DNA of 64,000 nt from Persicaria tinctoria (GCA_037127255.1 JBANSL010000013.1:68973188-69037187); one strand, 5' to 3'; shown: positions 1-12,640, numbered from the stretch's first letter. Program-made: numbers and translations. The notes: generated by a model from the sequence alone, not told the origin.

Positions 1-570
1 CCTAAACAAACTAGATCAAAGATAGAACTTTCCTAAATTAATTCAGCGTCGGATTCCGCTGGCAGGGAGAAATTTCCGCTGGCAGCAAATGGCCTTGATT
101 GAGCTTCTGTTGGATTTTCGCTACCAACTCGCTGGCACACTCGCTGGCAGCGACTTTCATGCCTTTAGAATTTTCTCGAGCTTCTCCATGGTCCCGTCCT
201 TCCGCTTCCGCGAGTACCTGATTCCGCTGCCGCGAGCTGGGACTTCCGCTGGAGCGAGTAGCCGAAGCTTCGTCCTCCTGGTGATTCCCGCTGGCAGCGG
301 ATTTTTCCGCGGCAGCGGACGTCTCGCTGCAGCGGAATTAGTCGCTAGCAGCGGACGTTGCTTGCTGGCTCCTCCTCTCGCTGGCTCTCTCTCCCCGCGG
401 ACTCTCTCTCGCTGGCTCCTCCTCGGATTCTGGTTCCACTCGCTGACAGCGAATGAAATCCCGCTGGCAGCGAAATATGCCCAGAAACTTGATTCTTCAT
501 TGTTCTTCCCTCGTTCTTTCTCTTCTCCTTTCTTTCTCTTCTTAGCTTGATTTCTTGACTTCACTTGGCC
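1..570. repeat. LTR-like block with dispersed CGCTG-N-CAGCG words
   Basis: The block carries about ten copies or near copies of an 11-base self-complementary word, CGCTGGCAGCG and variants, at roughly 57, 77, 129, 140, 251, 288, 308, 331, 349, 447 and 462. The copies are not in tandem; they are separated by unrelated sequence of 10-100 bases. A C/T-rich tract follows (about 480-550). The open frames here, on both strands, are a by-product of GC richness and match no family I recognise. I infer a piece of an LTR or post-pol spacer of a Ty3/gypsy-type element, by analogy with the arrays at 6.8 and 14.9 kb. No boundary or target duplication was found. Confidence 0.4.
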
Positions 571-757
571 ATGTTTAACAGCTTTCCCTTGCTTTCCATC
601 ATGTCGGATCTACGATTCTGCACAATTCAACCGAAATAGCGTAGATTCCGAACTTTTCCACAAAAGGAGTTTAATCTAAATTATCATTAAAACATGCATA
701 TTATACAATGTAAATGCAACTAAATTATCCTATAATGCCCATTAGAAATGTGCATTA

Positions 758-1042
758 TCAATCTCCAATGATGGTAGCAAACAGTGATGACTGATTGAGA
801 ACGGAGATGCTCTCTTGGACCCTCCCTTGAAGAGCAATCAGTTTCTCTCGACTGATTGTCTTCCTTTTAAATTTCTTCTCAGCCTTCGCTTTCCGGTTAG
901 CTTCCTGAGCCTCCAAGGAGGCTTGAGCATCTCCCATGAGTTTTTTGCCCTCCGGCTTCCCCTTTCGGGTATTAGACTTTTTTGGGGCAGGATCATCTGC
1001 CACCATGGGTTTCTTCCCTTTATCCACTCCGAAAGGAGCCAT
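758..1042 (-). CDS. Hypothetical 94-aa lysine-rich protein
   Basis: The frame is open far upstream (to about 1714) without a stop, but only the part from this ATG looks protein-like. The start is in a good plant context (ATGGC). The predicted protein is very basic, with Lys-rich segments around residues 8-34 and 50-62, and ends with a short amphipathic stretch. There is no signal peptide or membrane segment. I do not recognise it. It could be the start of a retroelement gag-like ORF or a first exon, since it sits between LTR-like sequence and a young LTR element. It may equally be a chance ORF. Confidence 0.2.
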   Translation of the reverse strand: MAPFGVDKGKKPMVADDPAPKKSNTRKGKPEGKKLMGDAQASLEAQEANRKAKAEKKFKRKTISREKLIALQGRVQESISVLNQSSLFATIIGD

Positions 1043-1967
1043 GGACAAATCAAGGGCACAACAAGTGAAACAAGAACACAGATTAGTGATTTTGTATTTG
1101 TACGCAGAGAAAGATGAAGAGGAGGTGCGAGTAAACCAGAAGCACACCCCACCCTTTAAAAAGAGAGATTCAATCGATAGAAAGAAAGGGGGAACAGAGA
1201 GAACACAAACCCATCCGGAACGAAGAAGCAAGCCCCAAGCTTCTTTGTTGCAGCAGATCATCCCGACCATACCTAGCCTGAAAACCTTGGATCCAATCAC
1301 GATCGGCCAGGCAAACAGTTCTCTGACAACCGTACACCATAAATTAGGCCAAGGAGGCGGTCGATTTGACCAAACTAGAACAATCATCTCCAACCTAGTA
1401 CCCCAATTGTAGTTTCGAAGGATTAGAACTGAGAGATTAGAAAAAATCCTAATCATACACGCTAACCCGAATTTGGGGATAAACCGAAATTCCTTTGAGA
1501 ATTTGCCAGCTCTTGGTCTAGAAGGGTAGTCGATCCAGCAAATTAGGGGGATTATAGGCCAATAATCGCTTCTTTGGAGGGGATTCAGAAGAAGGAGGGT
1601 GATCAGGGTGTACGGCCAAGCAATCTTCGTCAGAGATGGGTAAGGTTTTCGAAGAGACAAAGCAGGGATGGATGGGGAGAGAGAGTCCGCGCGTGGAGGT
1701 GCGTTCATTTTCACCAGATGGGTTTCTCTATGGGAAATTTCCTCAGACGAAAGTCACTTTAACAACTGCCAACAATGATATTGAAGTAGTATAGGGATAT
1801 GAGAAATGAATTTGGGCAAAAAAAAAAAAGGAAAATCAGTAGCTAATTAATTTGAGATAAAACATCAAGGATTTAGGGAGGACACTTAAATTTTTTGTTT
1901 CATTCATTGAAGCATTTTAAGATAGCCAAGATGTTAGAGTTCCTTTTTAAGAATGTTGAATGACATG

Positions 1968-2224
1968 TGACAAAGCAAAAGTAATTACATAAGATGTCTG
2001 TGGGCATAATCGTCTTTTACCAGGTACATTAATTGAAACCCTAATTCTCATTATATATAAAGGAGGATATAGATAGGGTTTGGGGGGCTTCTCAGACAGC
2101 CGACACCTTCTGACTTGAGCGTCGGAGGCTTCCCACGCGGAAACAGCCCCGCCTCTTCCTCTCCTTCTACGCAGGTGATCGATCGAGGCCGAGGAGGAAG
2201 AAAGTGCGGATTTATGCACTTACA
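1968..2224 (+). repeat. 5' LTR of the 2.15-kb element
   Basis: Begins TGACAAAGC and ends CACTTACA. A TATA-like stretch (TATATATAA, about 2053-2061) lies mid-LTR and would place the transcript start in the GC-rich second half. ORFs overlapping the LTR occur in both copies and are not genes. Confidence 0.92.
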
Positions 2225-2226
2225 TT

Positions 2227-2244
2227 TGGCGCCGTCTGTGGGAA
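2227..2244 (+). promoter_or_regulatory. Primer binding site
   Basis: TGGCGCCGTCTGTGGGAA starts two bases after the 5' LTR. Its first nine bases are complementary to the 3' end expected of plant tRNA-Asp. The second half diverges, so the primer assignment is an inference. Confidence 0.75.
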
Positions 2245-3311
2245 TTTCGATCAAAAAGCCTTACGATCGGATCTCCCAATCAACAAAGCAATGAGGACCG
2301 AAAGAGGTCATGGCATCGGTTCAGATCTGGAGACCGAATTTCTCCCTCCTATGGTGATGATGGTCAGATCCAGGACCGCTGACGCTCCACTTCGTCGACA
2401 ACCACCATATCTCAGTCTTGTCACGCCAAAGACGTCCCTGGCAACGGTGATCGAATCACCGAGCATCTCGTTGTATTGAGCATTGAAAGCGCCACCGGTC
2501 GTCGGCCTTGATTGTCGTCTCCACTGGGCAAACGAACCGTAGAACCAACAGCGGGTCAGCCCGCATATGAGCCTCACCGCACCACCGAACTACGCCGGTT
2601 GATCGAGCCTCCATCGCCACCATGATCGCCGATTCCGACCTCCTATGTCTCTCTCTATGCGACTCCGATTGGACCCGGCTTAGGATTGCGCCATAGCCGC
2701 CGCCACCAAGCATCCCTTTCACCGAGCCACGAGAACACGCCGGCATCGATGGGTAGGCTGGGGGCACCCGGATCCGGATCCCTTGCCGCCGCCGAGGTCG
2801 AGGTCGGAGCAGGACAATGGCTACGCGAGCCGAGGGTGCCGCTGTGAATTCCATCATCGTTGCCGCCCCCTGTGGAAGATGCAAAGGTTTGTCATTCTTC
2901 CGTAACGCACGCACTGTCAATTGATTATACACTTAATTACCATTGATTATGCACTTAATTACCATAGCTAATTAAAGTTGAATTTGACTTTGCTCTTTCT
3001 AACGGTTGTTGTGATCAAATTAACATCCCTTTTAGTTTCGGCCTTAAAGATGCAAACTGCTTAGAATATGTGTGTATCATATTCTTCAAAGGGTGATATA
3101 TCAGTATTACCTTTTAATTGGCAATGATAATATGTGTTTATCATATATTAATTAATTAAACCTTTGCTATTGGACTTTATGAATAAAAATATAGATTCTA
3201 CACGTTTTGTTGATACTTGATTGTTTAAAAGCATTAGTTGTTGGCTTAAGTTTACATGCCTAATTGCCGGATATTTTAGTTACGTTTTTATCATATTAAA
3301 CGCAATTTAGC

Positions 3312-3565
3312 TGCCCAAGGCCACAATAGCCAATTACAGCCAACGGTAGCCATTTACGGCCAATAGACAATTACGGCCAACGGTAGCCATTTACGGCCAA
3401 TAGCCAATTACGACCAACGATAGCCATTTACAGCCAATAGCCAATTACGGCCAATGGTAGCCATTTACGGCCAATAGCCAATTACGGCCAACGGTAGCCA
3501 ATTACGGCCATTAGCCAAGTACGACAACGATAGCCAATTACGGCCAATAGCCAATTACGGCCACC
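3312..3565 (+). repeat. 37-bp minisatellite inside the TRIM/LARD element
   Basis: About six to seven imperfect copies of a 37-bp unit, itself built from two related half-units of 18-19 bp around CCAATTACGGCCAA and GGTAGCCATTTACGGCC. Variation is by single-base changes. It lies in the 3' part of the interior, before the 3' LTR. Confidence 0.85.
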
Positions 3566-3859
3566 GAAACACTCAACCCTAATGAAAACCATCAAATTTT
3601 CAATCCTAAATAAAGGTTAAGCAAGAATGTCATTAACAAACACTATCTCTAACTTTTAAGTAGCAACTTCCATTTGATCAGTTAATAACGTACCAATTGT
3701 ATTTTATTGTGTATTTGGTTGAGAATGCTAAAGCTTGCAGGATACGACGAAGACAAGAGGCAGACATTACTGGTGGTCTTCGATCATAATGATTGAAGAA
3801 CTTCGAAATATTCGTCTTCCCTCATCACTAGATCGTGATAAGGAAACCCGAGGGGCAAT

Positions 3860-4116
3860 TGACAAAGCAAAAGTAATTACATAAGATGTCCGTGGGCATA
3901 ATCGTCTTTTACCAGGTACATTAATTGAAACCCTAATTCTCATTATATATAAAGGAGGATATAGATAGGGTTTGGGGGGCTTCTCAGACAGCGGACACCT
4001 TCTGACTTGAGCGTCGGAGGCTTCCCACGCGGAAACAGCCCCGCCTCTTCCTCTCCTTCTACGCAGGTGATCGATCGAGACCGAGGAGGAAGAAAGTGCG
4101 GATTTATGCACTTACA
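3860..4116 (+). repeat. 3' LTR of the 2.15-kb element
   Basis: Same length as the 5' LTR, with three visible substitutions. It is preceded by a purine-rich stretch (AAACCCGAGGGGCAAT) that may serve as the polypurine tract, and is followed by the ACATG target duplication. Confidence 0.92.
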
Positions 4117-4121
4117 ACATG

Positions 4122-6060
4122 CTCACCAATTATGAAATTACATTTACTATGTTGTTTAAATGTGGTTTTCATCCATTGACTTTGTCTCAAACAAGATCCA
4201 TTACAGATTTTACATACTTACATCAATGAAACTAAATCAAAATTTCCTGATCAACACATTTTTCTATAACTAACCACAATTTCAGCACAAATTCACTAAC
4301 TTGTCAATCATTAACCTAAATGGTTCTAAATTTTATCACAAATTAAACAAAGTATAGAAAAAACACCTTTTGATGAAGCTATGAGTGAGGATCGACGACT
4401 ACTACAGTGTACTTGATCGATTCAACTTTCCTTAAATTTCTTACCATCATCATATCCCTGAGCAGAGACCTGGACATGTCTTAATCATGTAAATTAACTA
4501 ATCGAATAACTTGAGTGCTATGACTTCGAAATTTCTTACCAACATCTCTGGGCACATGCCCAAAGCGACATGGCTGAATTTGGGACATGGTTTTCTGGGA
4601 GCCATTGAGCAAGTTTGGCGCATCCTATGCGATTAAAAAAAAATCATATTAGACTTTAACTAACATAATACACCATTGACAATCACAACAAGAGTACATA
4701 TCGTAGACGCTAAGAAATCAAGAACTGAATCATGTTGATTGGATCATATTTTTGCTAGACCAAGTAATCAGTGACAATTTTGGTACAAAGTGCAAACAAA
4801 ATTACTCAACCAAGTAATCTAACTTCACAATTTATCGATCAACAACTAGGTATATCATATATACATTGTTGGAAAACAAAAGTCGTCAATTAAATCAAAT
4901 AAATCTAAATTAATTAAAACTAAATCAATACCCTCTTTAGATATGAACAAACTATTACATTAAAGCATGCTCTTTGATCTATTCATTAACAAAATGTGTT
5001 GATAAAGAAGGCATGGAACATAGATCGACTTACACACAGAGATTCAATTACCTTAATCATCTAGACTCATTCTGTAGAAAGCACTACATGAATGTTTAGC
5101 AGTTGGAGAAGGACCAACATCTAAGAAAGAGATACTAGAATTTTGTCAAAATACAAGTATAGAGTAAAAGAAAATAGAATATGCATGCTATAGTTCATGA
5201 TAATGATGCAGTGCTTTTACTAGATTACTAGACTAATGTATTAGTCTTTTAACAGAGTACTAGACTATAAAAAGATCATCCCACTCACATTCTATTAATA
5301 GTTGCTCTTCTTATTCTAAGATTTCACATAGTCAAATAACTATAAATGTTAATTAGACTCTTGTATGTCTCTGCCTTATAGCTATAAATACTTTCTAATT
5401 AGGTTCATTTATGTCTCTGCCTTACATAGTTACACATAATTAGGAGGAGAAACGAACTGCCTTTTTATTCACATTTAGTTTTGGTGCAAGCATGTTAAGA
5501 GAAAAGATAAAAATTCCAAATTTACATATAAGCTCAATACCTCTAAGATTTGGGTAATATAAAGGGTTGTATGCCCCTCTTTTTTACCTACTCAAATGAT
5601 ACCCAGAGATTATTGGTAAAAATCACAAACAAATTCGACCTTTTCCTTCTCTTTGACTCTTTCTGAGAAGCAAGAGATGATTGGTTGATGTACTCCTGCT
5701 CCTGAGCTTACTACAAGAGCAAAAACAACACATTGCACTTGAAATTTTAATTAAAAAATGTTTCTGTCTTTTATTTGCACCAATTACAATTAAAGAACCA
5801 AAACCTTTCCTAGGTTAGCAACTATTAAACTCATTCGATTAAATATATAAAAGAGCATCTAACTTTGGGAGATCAAGGCTAACCCTAAAATCTAAACCCA
5901 TCACAATCAAACCACATCAACACATATAACCCTAATCAATCATAATTTCACCACAAATTCACCAATATCTACAGAGATTAAGGCTAACCCTAATATCCGA
6001 ACTCATCACAATCAAACCATGAATAAACTTACACCAACACAAATTCACTAATTTCAACAC
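4122..6060. other. AT-rich spacer, no gene found
   Basis: No long ORF. Two short direct duplications are visible. One is a unit of about 50 bp around 5340-5445 containing TATGTCTCTGCCTTA twice. The other is a GGCTAACCCTAA-containing unit twice at about 5878-6020. A GC-richer patch at 4560-4630 could be a decayed exon but was not identified. Confidence 0.5.
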
Positions 6061-6072
6061 AACAGGTCCATC

Positions 6073-6807
6073 CATTCGGCGACTAGAATGAGTCCGTTCT
6101 AGGTTGTTTATGGCCGTAATCCACACACACCCTTGGACCTTACTCCGCAGCCCCTCAAGGATCGGGAGAACTTTGATGCCCGTGACCGTGCTAAGTTTGT
6201 GAGGGAGCTACATCAGCGGACGTCCGAACAACTTCAGCGTCGTGCCGAGCAATATATCTAGCAACACAACAACTGACGTCATGAGCTCGTATTCCAGCGG
6301 GGTGATCTTGTGTGGGTTCACCTTCGGAAGGAGCGCTTTCCTACCCGCCGCAAGTCCAAGCTAGATCCTCGAGGTGATAGTCCGTTTCGAGTACTTCGAC
6401 GGATCAACAACAACGCTTATGAGATCGATCTCCCCGGTGATTATGGTGTGCATGCTACTTTCAATGCTGCTGATTTGTCTCCCTATGTTGATGATGATTT
6501 CGAGCCTCCATTCCATGATTCGGGGACGAATCAAGACGAAGAAAGGGAAAATGATGTGAACCGGAATCTATCTAAGGAGCTTCAATCCGACATCACGCTT
6601 CATAGAGATGGTCCTATCACGAGGGCGAAGGCTAAGAAAATGTCGAGTGCACTCTACTCCATCCTAAGGCATATTACCACCTATGCTACCTCACCTTGGA
6701 TGTCCACACAAGAGTTAGAGGTGAGAGATCTCGGATTAGTAACCTTATTAGCCCACGAGGACTCGAGCCATCTTGCACTTCCAGCAAACAAGTGCACGGG
6801 CGTGTGA
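6073..6807 (+). pseudogene. Ty3/gypsy pol 3' end (integrase C-terminus)
   Basis: One frame reads as the end of a plant Ty3/gypsy integrase. The order is the motif around SPF-VVYG-PLDL, a charged helix, then [14 protein letters not shown], a basic stretch, [23 protein letters not shown], and ADLSPY. After that comes an acidic tail and the typical [10 protein letters not shown] end. Stop codons interrupt it at 6100 and twice at about 6257-6275, so the copy is dead. From 6310 to the stop at 6807 the frame is open (165 codons). The catalytic core, reverse transcriptase and gag are absent upstream. The next 150 bases hold a self-complementary word array. Confidence 0.88.
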
Positions 6808-6945
6808 CATGGGCGTGCGGGTGTGCAAGTGTGGTGCGCAGGCGTGCAAACTGTCGAGCAATGGAGTGTCCAACAGCACGCAAGTGCGCGGGCGTGCACC
6901 CAAGGTGCGCGGGCGTGCACACCTCCTCCGCAGACGTGCACAACA
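6790..6945 (+). repeat. GTGCGCGGGCGTGCAC word array after gypsy pol
   Basis: Five copies or near copies of a 16-base word occur at about 6792, 6834, 6884, 6905 and 6929, separated by unrelated sequence. The word is nearly self-complementary: arms of seven bases, with one G-T position, around a GG centre. The first copy overlaps the pol stop codon. It lies between pol and the presumed 3' LTR. Confidence 0.7.
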
Positions 6946-6959
6946 GTGATTTTCAGCAC

Positions 6960-7335
6960 GAATTTCAGATTTCATACTTTGCGGTTTATGCTATTATTTT
7001 TAGGGTTTATTTCTTTATTTAGCTTTTATTCTCAGAAAAAATACTTTGTTTAAATAGTTATTCAATCATCAATGAAAGCACGCTCAATTATTATTTCTCC
7101 AAACAAGTTTCTTGAGAAACCCTAGCGGATGTGAGAAGCGTTCATCTTCTTCGTGAGATTCGAAGAAACTAAGGACCGTGAGAAGCGGCGCTGAGAGATC
7201 AATTTGCTTGTGAGATTCAAGTATATTGAGATCTCATCGATCTAAAGGAGGATTCGTGAGATTCGAGTTCTTTCGCAGATCCAATTCGACTACCTATTTG
7301 AAGCGATCGAGCACCCTTAGGCATGAGATTCGCAT
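6960..7335 (+). repeat. Gypsy LTR-like tail with GTGAGATTCGA repeats
   Basis: AT-rich sequence, then a leader-like part in which GTGAGATTCGA or a close variant recurs about four times (7153, 7210, 7254, 7323) and GTGAGAAGCG twice. The position after a gypsy pol end and the sequence style suggest the R/U5 part of its 3' LTR. I found no matching 5' LTR. Confidence 0.45.
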
Positions 7336-7337
7336 CA

Positions 7338-7843
7338 CCGTGGCCATTAAACATCGACACAACCTCGTGCGCGACACTTTATTGGATATCTGCTACAGGG
7401 TAGGGATTTCTGTTGGTAAGGAGGTCGATATTGGCTTGGTTGATGGGCATGGTAAGCCCCTTCGTCCGGCGGATTTGCTCCTTTATTCCTGGGACAGAGG
7501 GCGGGATGTGTGTGTCGATCTGACGGGATCCTCCCCCTTGACTCAGTCTGGGATGGATGACTTTGTGCCCGGTCGCGCTGTTGTTACTACTGCTCAGCGT
7601 AAGTGTGTGAAGTATCGAGATTTGTGCACGACGGCTGGTTATGGTTTCCTACCCTTCTCCTTCTCTTCTTTAGGGGAGTTAGATACGGATTTTGGTGCTT
7701 TGCTGAAGCGGATTCAGAAATTTTCGGTATCTCAGGATGCTGGGGCTCGTGTTGCCGCTTATATTTTTACTAGACTTAGTTTTGTCATCGCTAAAGGAGT
7801 GGGCGCCCAGATAGTATCTCGGTTGGCTACTAATTTCTTGTAA
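7338..7843 (+). pseudogene. Reverse-transcriptase-type ORF, C-terminal domain only
   Basis: About 168 codons are open up to the TAA at 7841. Recognisable features are RHNLVRDTL near the start, RPADLLLYSW in the middle, DVCVDLTGSSPL after it, and YGFLPFSFSSLGEL towards the end. This module is widespread at the C-terminus of transposon-encoded reverse-transcriptase-like proteins in plants. The HN..R and RPAD..DVT pattern recalls the endonuclease-type C-terminal regions of some non-LTR elements (inference). The reverse transcriptase itself is missing, so this is a 5'-truncated fragment. The frame's upstream Met (7226) belongs to gypsy LTR-like sequence. A (TAA)n array begins 14 bases after the stop. 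Confidence 0.7.
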
Positions 7844-7856
7844 ATATGTTCTTTTT

Positions 7857-8510
<654 letters not shown>

Positions 8511-8514
8511 TAAT

Positions 8515-8675
8515 ATGCGGGACGGGATTTGCGGGATCCCACCGGGATCGTCCCGCATAATTTTTGCGGGACGAGATTCGCTATTTTGTCCTAAATCCCA
8601 CCGGGATCGGGACGGGATCGGGACGGGACCAGGACGAGATCGGGATTTGCAGAATTTATGCCCACCCTATCCAAC
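8515..8675. repeat. GGGACGGG/GGGATCGGG-rich repeat
   Basis: Several copies of GGGACGGG and CCGGGATCGGGAC occur, ending in TTTATGCCCACCCT. The same vocabulary (CGGGACGGG, GGATTTGCGGGATTT, GTCCACCCT) appears inside the hAT element at about 22060-22115. I take it for a remnant of a related DNA transposon; termini and target duplication are not resolved. Confidence 0.45.
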
Positions 8676-8689
8676 GCTGAAAGGAGCTT

Positions 8690-9125
8690 ATATAGCTAGG
8701 TCAAGCTCGAGGTCCAAAAACGCAGTGCTCCACAAATGAGAGGTAAGGCAATGTAAGCTCGTCAGGTCCTCTAACGGGATTATAACTAGGCTCATCCAAG
8801 TGCCGAGATCAGTTGGGCCGGATCATGGGCCAAAGCCCAATCCGGTTAGAACCTTCTCCCTATAGTATACCTTATACATATGACATATATAATATATGTT
8901 ACACATATATGTTAAACCCCGCTATAGTTATAATCCCGTTAGAGGATCAAGCTTTATCAAGCTCAATGCAACTCAGTCGAGATTAAACTATAGTGCATCA
9001 TATATGCATAATATATATTTTATGTCACATGTATAGTCATCATACACACATACATGTCCATACACACATAAAACAATATTACATGCCAAAGAAAAGATTA
9101 GGAAAGTAAACACATAACATTACAA
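8690..9125 (-). repeat. Partial 3' LTR of the copia element
   Basis: Closely similar by eye to 23075-23450 plus 24732-24840, the 5' LTR around the Mutator-like insertion. Reading on the minus strand, it starts TGTAATGTTATG just after a purine-rich tract (GTAGAGGGG). The distal part is missing: homology stops at about 8690, where the GGGACGGG repeat and (TAA)n DNA begin. Confidence 0.75.
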
Positions 9126-9236
9126 ACACCCCTCTACTTTTCTAAGTCTTGCACTGGGCAGACTCAAACTCTACTGATAAGTGCATTCTTCATGGTCAGG
9201 TCCGTCCTCAGCCCAAGCACACATCACACTCAGAGA

Positions 9237-11085
9237 TCACTTAAGTTCCTCCAAATGGAGGAAGTTCCTGCAAAACACAAATTTCTTATAAGGAACAATT
9301 TTAGTGCCAAAGTCAGCAGGATTAACTCTACCATCAATTTTCTTAACATGAATAATGTTATCTTCAACCTTTTTACGAATGAAATGATACCTAACATCAA
9401 TATGTTTAGTACGCTCATGGTACATAGGATCTCTACACAAATACAGAGCACTCTGCTATCTATATGCAGTACAGATGTGTAGTGCTTCATTTCCACTTCT
9501 TTCAAAATACCCTGTAGCCAGATAGCTTCTTTACAAGCTTCTGTAGCAGCAATATATTATGCTTTAGTGGAAGATAATGCAACTATAGGTTGTTGTTGGG
9601 ACTTCCAGAAAATACAATTACCTGCCCATGTATACAGATAGGAAGTAATGGATTTCCTAGTGTCCTTGTTGCTAGCATAGTCAGCATCAACAAAGCCATG
9701 TAATTCAGATGCAGAAGAATGCTCAGAATATAACAATGACAAATTTACAAAGCCAAGCAAGTAATTTAACAGATATTTCATGGATAACCAGTGTTTCTCA
9801 GAAGGATTAGACATGAATCTACTTAGAGTACTGATAGCAAAAGCCAAATCTGGCCATGTACAAATCATACAGTACATAACAAACCCAACTGCAACATCAT
9901 ATGGAATGGACTTCATATTTTTCATCTCAATAGCAGACAAGACATCTTTGGACTTAGTCAAATCAAGATGAGGACATAAAGGAATGTTATTCACTTTGTC
10001 ACTAGAAATATGAAACCTATCAAGCACCTTATGAATGTAATCACATTGATGCAACCATAATTTTTTATGCTGTCTATCTCTAAGAATGGACATCCCCAAG
10101 ATTTTCTTGGCAATACCCAAATCTTTCATGTCAAAATGCTTCTGTAAGTTCTTTTTAATGTCTAAGATGCACTCTTTAGATTTAGAAATCAACAAAATAT
10201 CATCAACATATAAAAGCACATAAGCAGCATGACCATTTCTTTTAATACCTTTGAAATACAAGCATGTATCAAACTTACTTCTTTTAAAACCTAAACTGAA
10301 CCTCATACATCTATCAAACTTAATGTTCCACTGACGTGGAGACTGTTTAAGACCATAGATAGACTTATTCAGCAGGCAAGCATAGTCAGGATGCACAGAA
10401 TCAACAAAGCCCTTAGGCTGTCTCATGTATATAGTTTCATCCAAGTCACCATGCAAGAAAGCAGTTTTAACATCTATTTGCTCAAGTTCAAAATCATGCA
10501 CAACAGTCATAGTAAGTAAGAGTCTAAGAGTCTTATACTTAACAACTGGAGCAAAGATTTCATTATAGTCTTCACCCTCTCTTTGGGTGAATCCTTTAGC
10601 AACAATCTTGGCTTTATATCTAGGTGGATCAGATTTAGACACACCATCTTTTAGCTTAAAAATCCATTTGCAATCAATAAGTCTTGCATTTTCAGGTTTA
10701 GCAACTAAAGACCAGGTTTTGTTAATTTTCATAGACTCAATCTCTTCATCCATAACCTTTTTCCAATTCTTATAGTGAGCACACTTTAAAGCTTGTTCAT
10801 AAGTATTAGTTGTAAAACTTTTAACCACATCAGAAACAAGACAAGCAAACTCAACAATGTTGTTTATGGACCTTTTATTAGGAATGACAATCCTAGGACT
10901 CCTATCCCTAGTTAACTGCCAATCAGTGAGATCATGCCTTTCAGCAACTGAAGAACAAGAGGAACCAGAACCAGAAGCAGGCACAGACTCAACAAGAGCA
11001 TCCTCATTCACAGAAATAGGAGAAGGAGAAGAGGAAGACATGGTAGGTTCAACAATAGGTTCATGAGTTCCCCACCCAATTGGTG
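9237..11085 (-). pseudogene. Copia reverse transcriptase and RNase H
   Basis: The main open stretch (11041-9557, 494 codons) contains the copia RT landmarks in order: CKWIFKLK, the KTAFLHGDL block, IYGLKQSPRQWN, the active-site YVDDILL, then the RNase H region with DADYASNKDTRKS and ALSSTKA. A Glu codon after STKA has become TAA (about 9554). The rest of RNase H continues in another frame to about 9237 with TKHIDVRYHFIR and NPADFGTK. The frame also shifts near 11085 relative to the integrase part. The catalytic Asp pair is intact but the polyprotein cannot be made. Confidence 0.92.
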
Positions 11086-12640
11086 AGGTTGCACAATCAC
11101 ATAATCAGAAGGGGTAGGAGAAATAGAAGAGAGAGTAAGAGGAGGGGAGGGGGGATAACCAGTATCAAACTCATCATCTGATTCAGTTTCATTGTTCTTA
11201 GGAACATAAAACTGATCACCATGGTGTACCTGCAGGTTAGTGTCATGCACAATAGGAACATAAGTCATTTTAAAGTGAAACTCATTTTCATTAAAGATGA
11301 CATTCCTATTAACAATAGTTTTATAAACACCGGGTTGAACAAGCAAGAGTTTATAGCCTTTAACACCCTAAGGATATCCCAAAAGGACACACTTTTGTGA
11401 CCTAGGATCCAGCTTGCCTTGGTTAATGTAGGAGTATACAGTACAACCAAAAGGCTTGATGTGATCAAGGTTAGGCTTTCTTTTATACCATAATTCATAA
11501 GGTGTTTTAAAATCAATCACAGAAGATAGGGTTCTATTTATCAAATATGCAGAAGTCATAACAACTTCACCCCACAAACAATGCTTCAAACCAGAGGAAA
11601 TAAGCATGCACCTAACCTTTTCAAGATGAGTCATGTTCACCCTCTCAGCAGTACCATTCTGTTGGGGAGTTTCAGAAACTGTCAAGTGTCTTTTAATGCC
11701 ATGTTGTTTACAATATGCATCAAACAGAGAATTGCAAAATTCAAGACCATTGTCAGTTTTTAAGCACTTAACAGATAGGCCAGATTCTTTTTCAACGATA
11801 GACTTCCATGTTTTAAAGGTTTCATAAGCTTCATCTTTAGTTTTCAACAAATAAACCCAAACTTTTCTACTAAAATGATCAATCAAAGACATAAAATATC
11901 TCTTAAGACCAAGAGTAGACACTTGGGCAGGGCCCTACATATCAGAGTGAGCATAATCAAGAGGAGCAGCAGAAACATGCACAGATGATTTGAAACTTTT
12001 TCTTGTATGTTTACTTAAAACACAGTTTTCACACAAGTCAATGGAGCATGGTTTAGCAGGAATAACACAAGATTTGTATAAGTTCTCAATACCATTATTA
12101 CCAATATGACCTAGCCTAACATGCCATAACATGGTATCATGCATAGACATAAGCTTATCAACAGCAGTAAATGCAGTAGCAGAGGTATTGATAATAGGAG
12201 TAGCAACAAGTTCATATAATCCAGCTTTCCTTAAGCATTTAATCACAGGTTTACCATCTTTAGAAACAATCCTCACACCATCAGAACTGTACACATCAAA
12301 ATTCAATTCTTCAAGGGCACTTTTAGACAACAAATTTCTCCTTAAATTAGGCACCCATTGAACATCCTTTATGACTCTAATAATCTTGTCAAACAGTCTT
12401 AAAGCAACAGTACCAACACCTATAATTTTAATTAAGCACAAAATGGTCACCAAGCATAACAGTACCAACATCATAGCACTTAAGTTCAGAAAACCAAGAC
12501 TTATGGAAGGTAGCATGCATAGTACATCCATAATCTAAAATCCAGACATTGCAGTCACCAGAGTTTAACAAAGCAAGCACTTAATGAATATAATAAGGAT
12601 GGGACTCAAGCACAACAGAGACATTAGGCTTTTTTCCAGC
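11086..12640 (-). pseudogene. Copia protease and integrase
   Basis: A protease-like start (WILDYGCTMHATFHKSWF, with Tyr where the active DSG has Ser) is followed by frame damage. Next is the zinc-binding pre-integrase segment (WHVRLGHI and CENC), then the integrase core. The catalytic acids are in LIDHFSRKVWVY, LKTDNGLEF and QQNGTAERV, all present. Stops occur between DM and GPAQ (about 11934) and after CVLLGYP (about 11367). In both places TAG replaces an expected Trp or Gln codon. These G:C-to-A:T changes are typical of a methylated, silenced copy (inference). Confidence 0.9.

Larger units (their letters stand above)
1968..4116 (+). mobile_element. Complete non-autonomous LTR retrotransposon (TRIM/LARD type), 2149 bp
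   Basis: Two 257-bp direct repeats (1968-2224 and 3860-4116) start with TG and end with CA. They are flanked by the 5-bp duplication ACATG (1963-1967 and 4117-4121). By eye the LTRs differ at about three positions (roughly 1%), so the insertion is fairly young. A primer binding site follows the 5' LTR directly. The interior of about 1.6 kb has no gag, protease, reverse transcriptase or integrase. It holds a GC-rich 0.6-kb stretch (about 2290-2900) with short ORFs on both strands that match nothing I know, an AT-rich stretch, and a minisatellite. Mobility must have depended on another element. Confidence 0.93.

Noticed and set aside
157..564. 135-codon ORF on the minus strand, and its plus-strand partner (89-550)
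   Set aside because: Open frames on both strands caused by the GC-rich word array; no family match.
1043..1714. Upstream part of the long minus-strand frame (318 codons in total)
   Set aside because: The sequence is not protein-like and lacks a promoter; only the part from the ATG at 1042 is kept, with low confidence.
2456..2932. 158-codon ORF in the TRIM/LARD interior
   Set aside because: GC-rich chance frame with overlapping frames on the other strand; no known domain.
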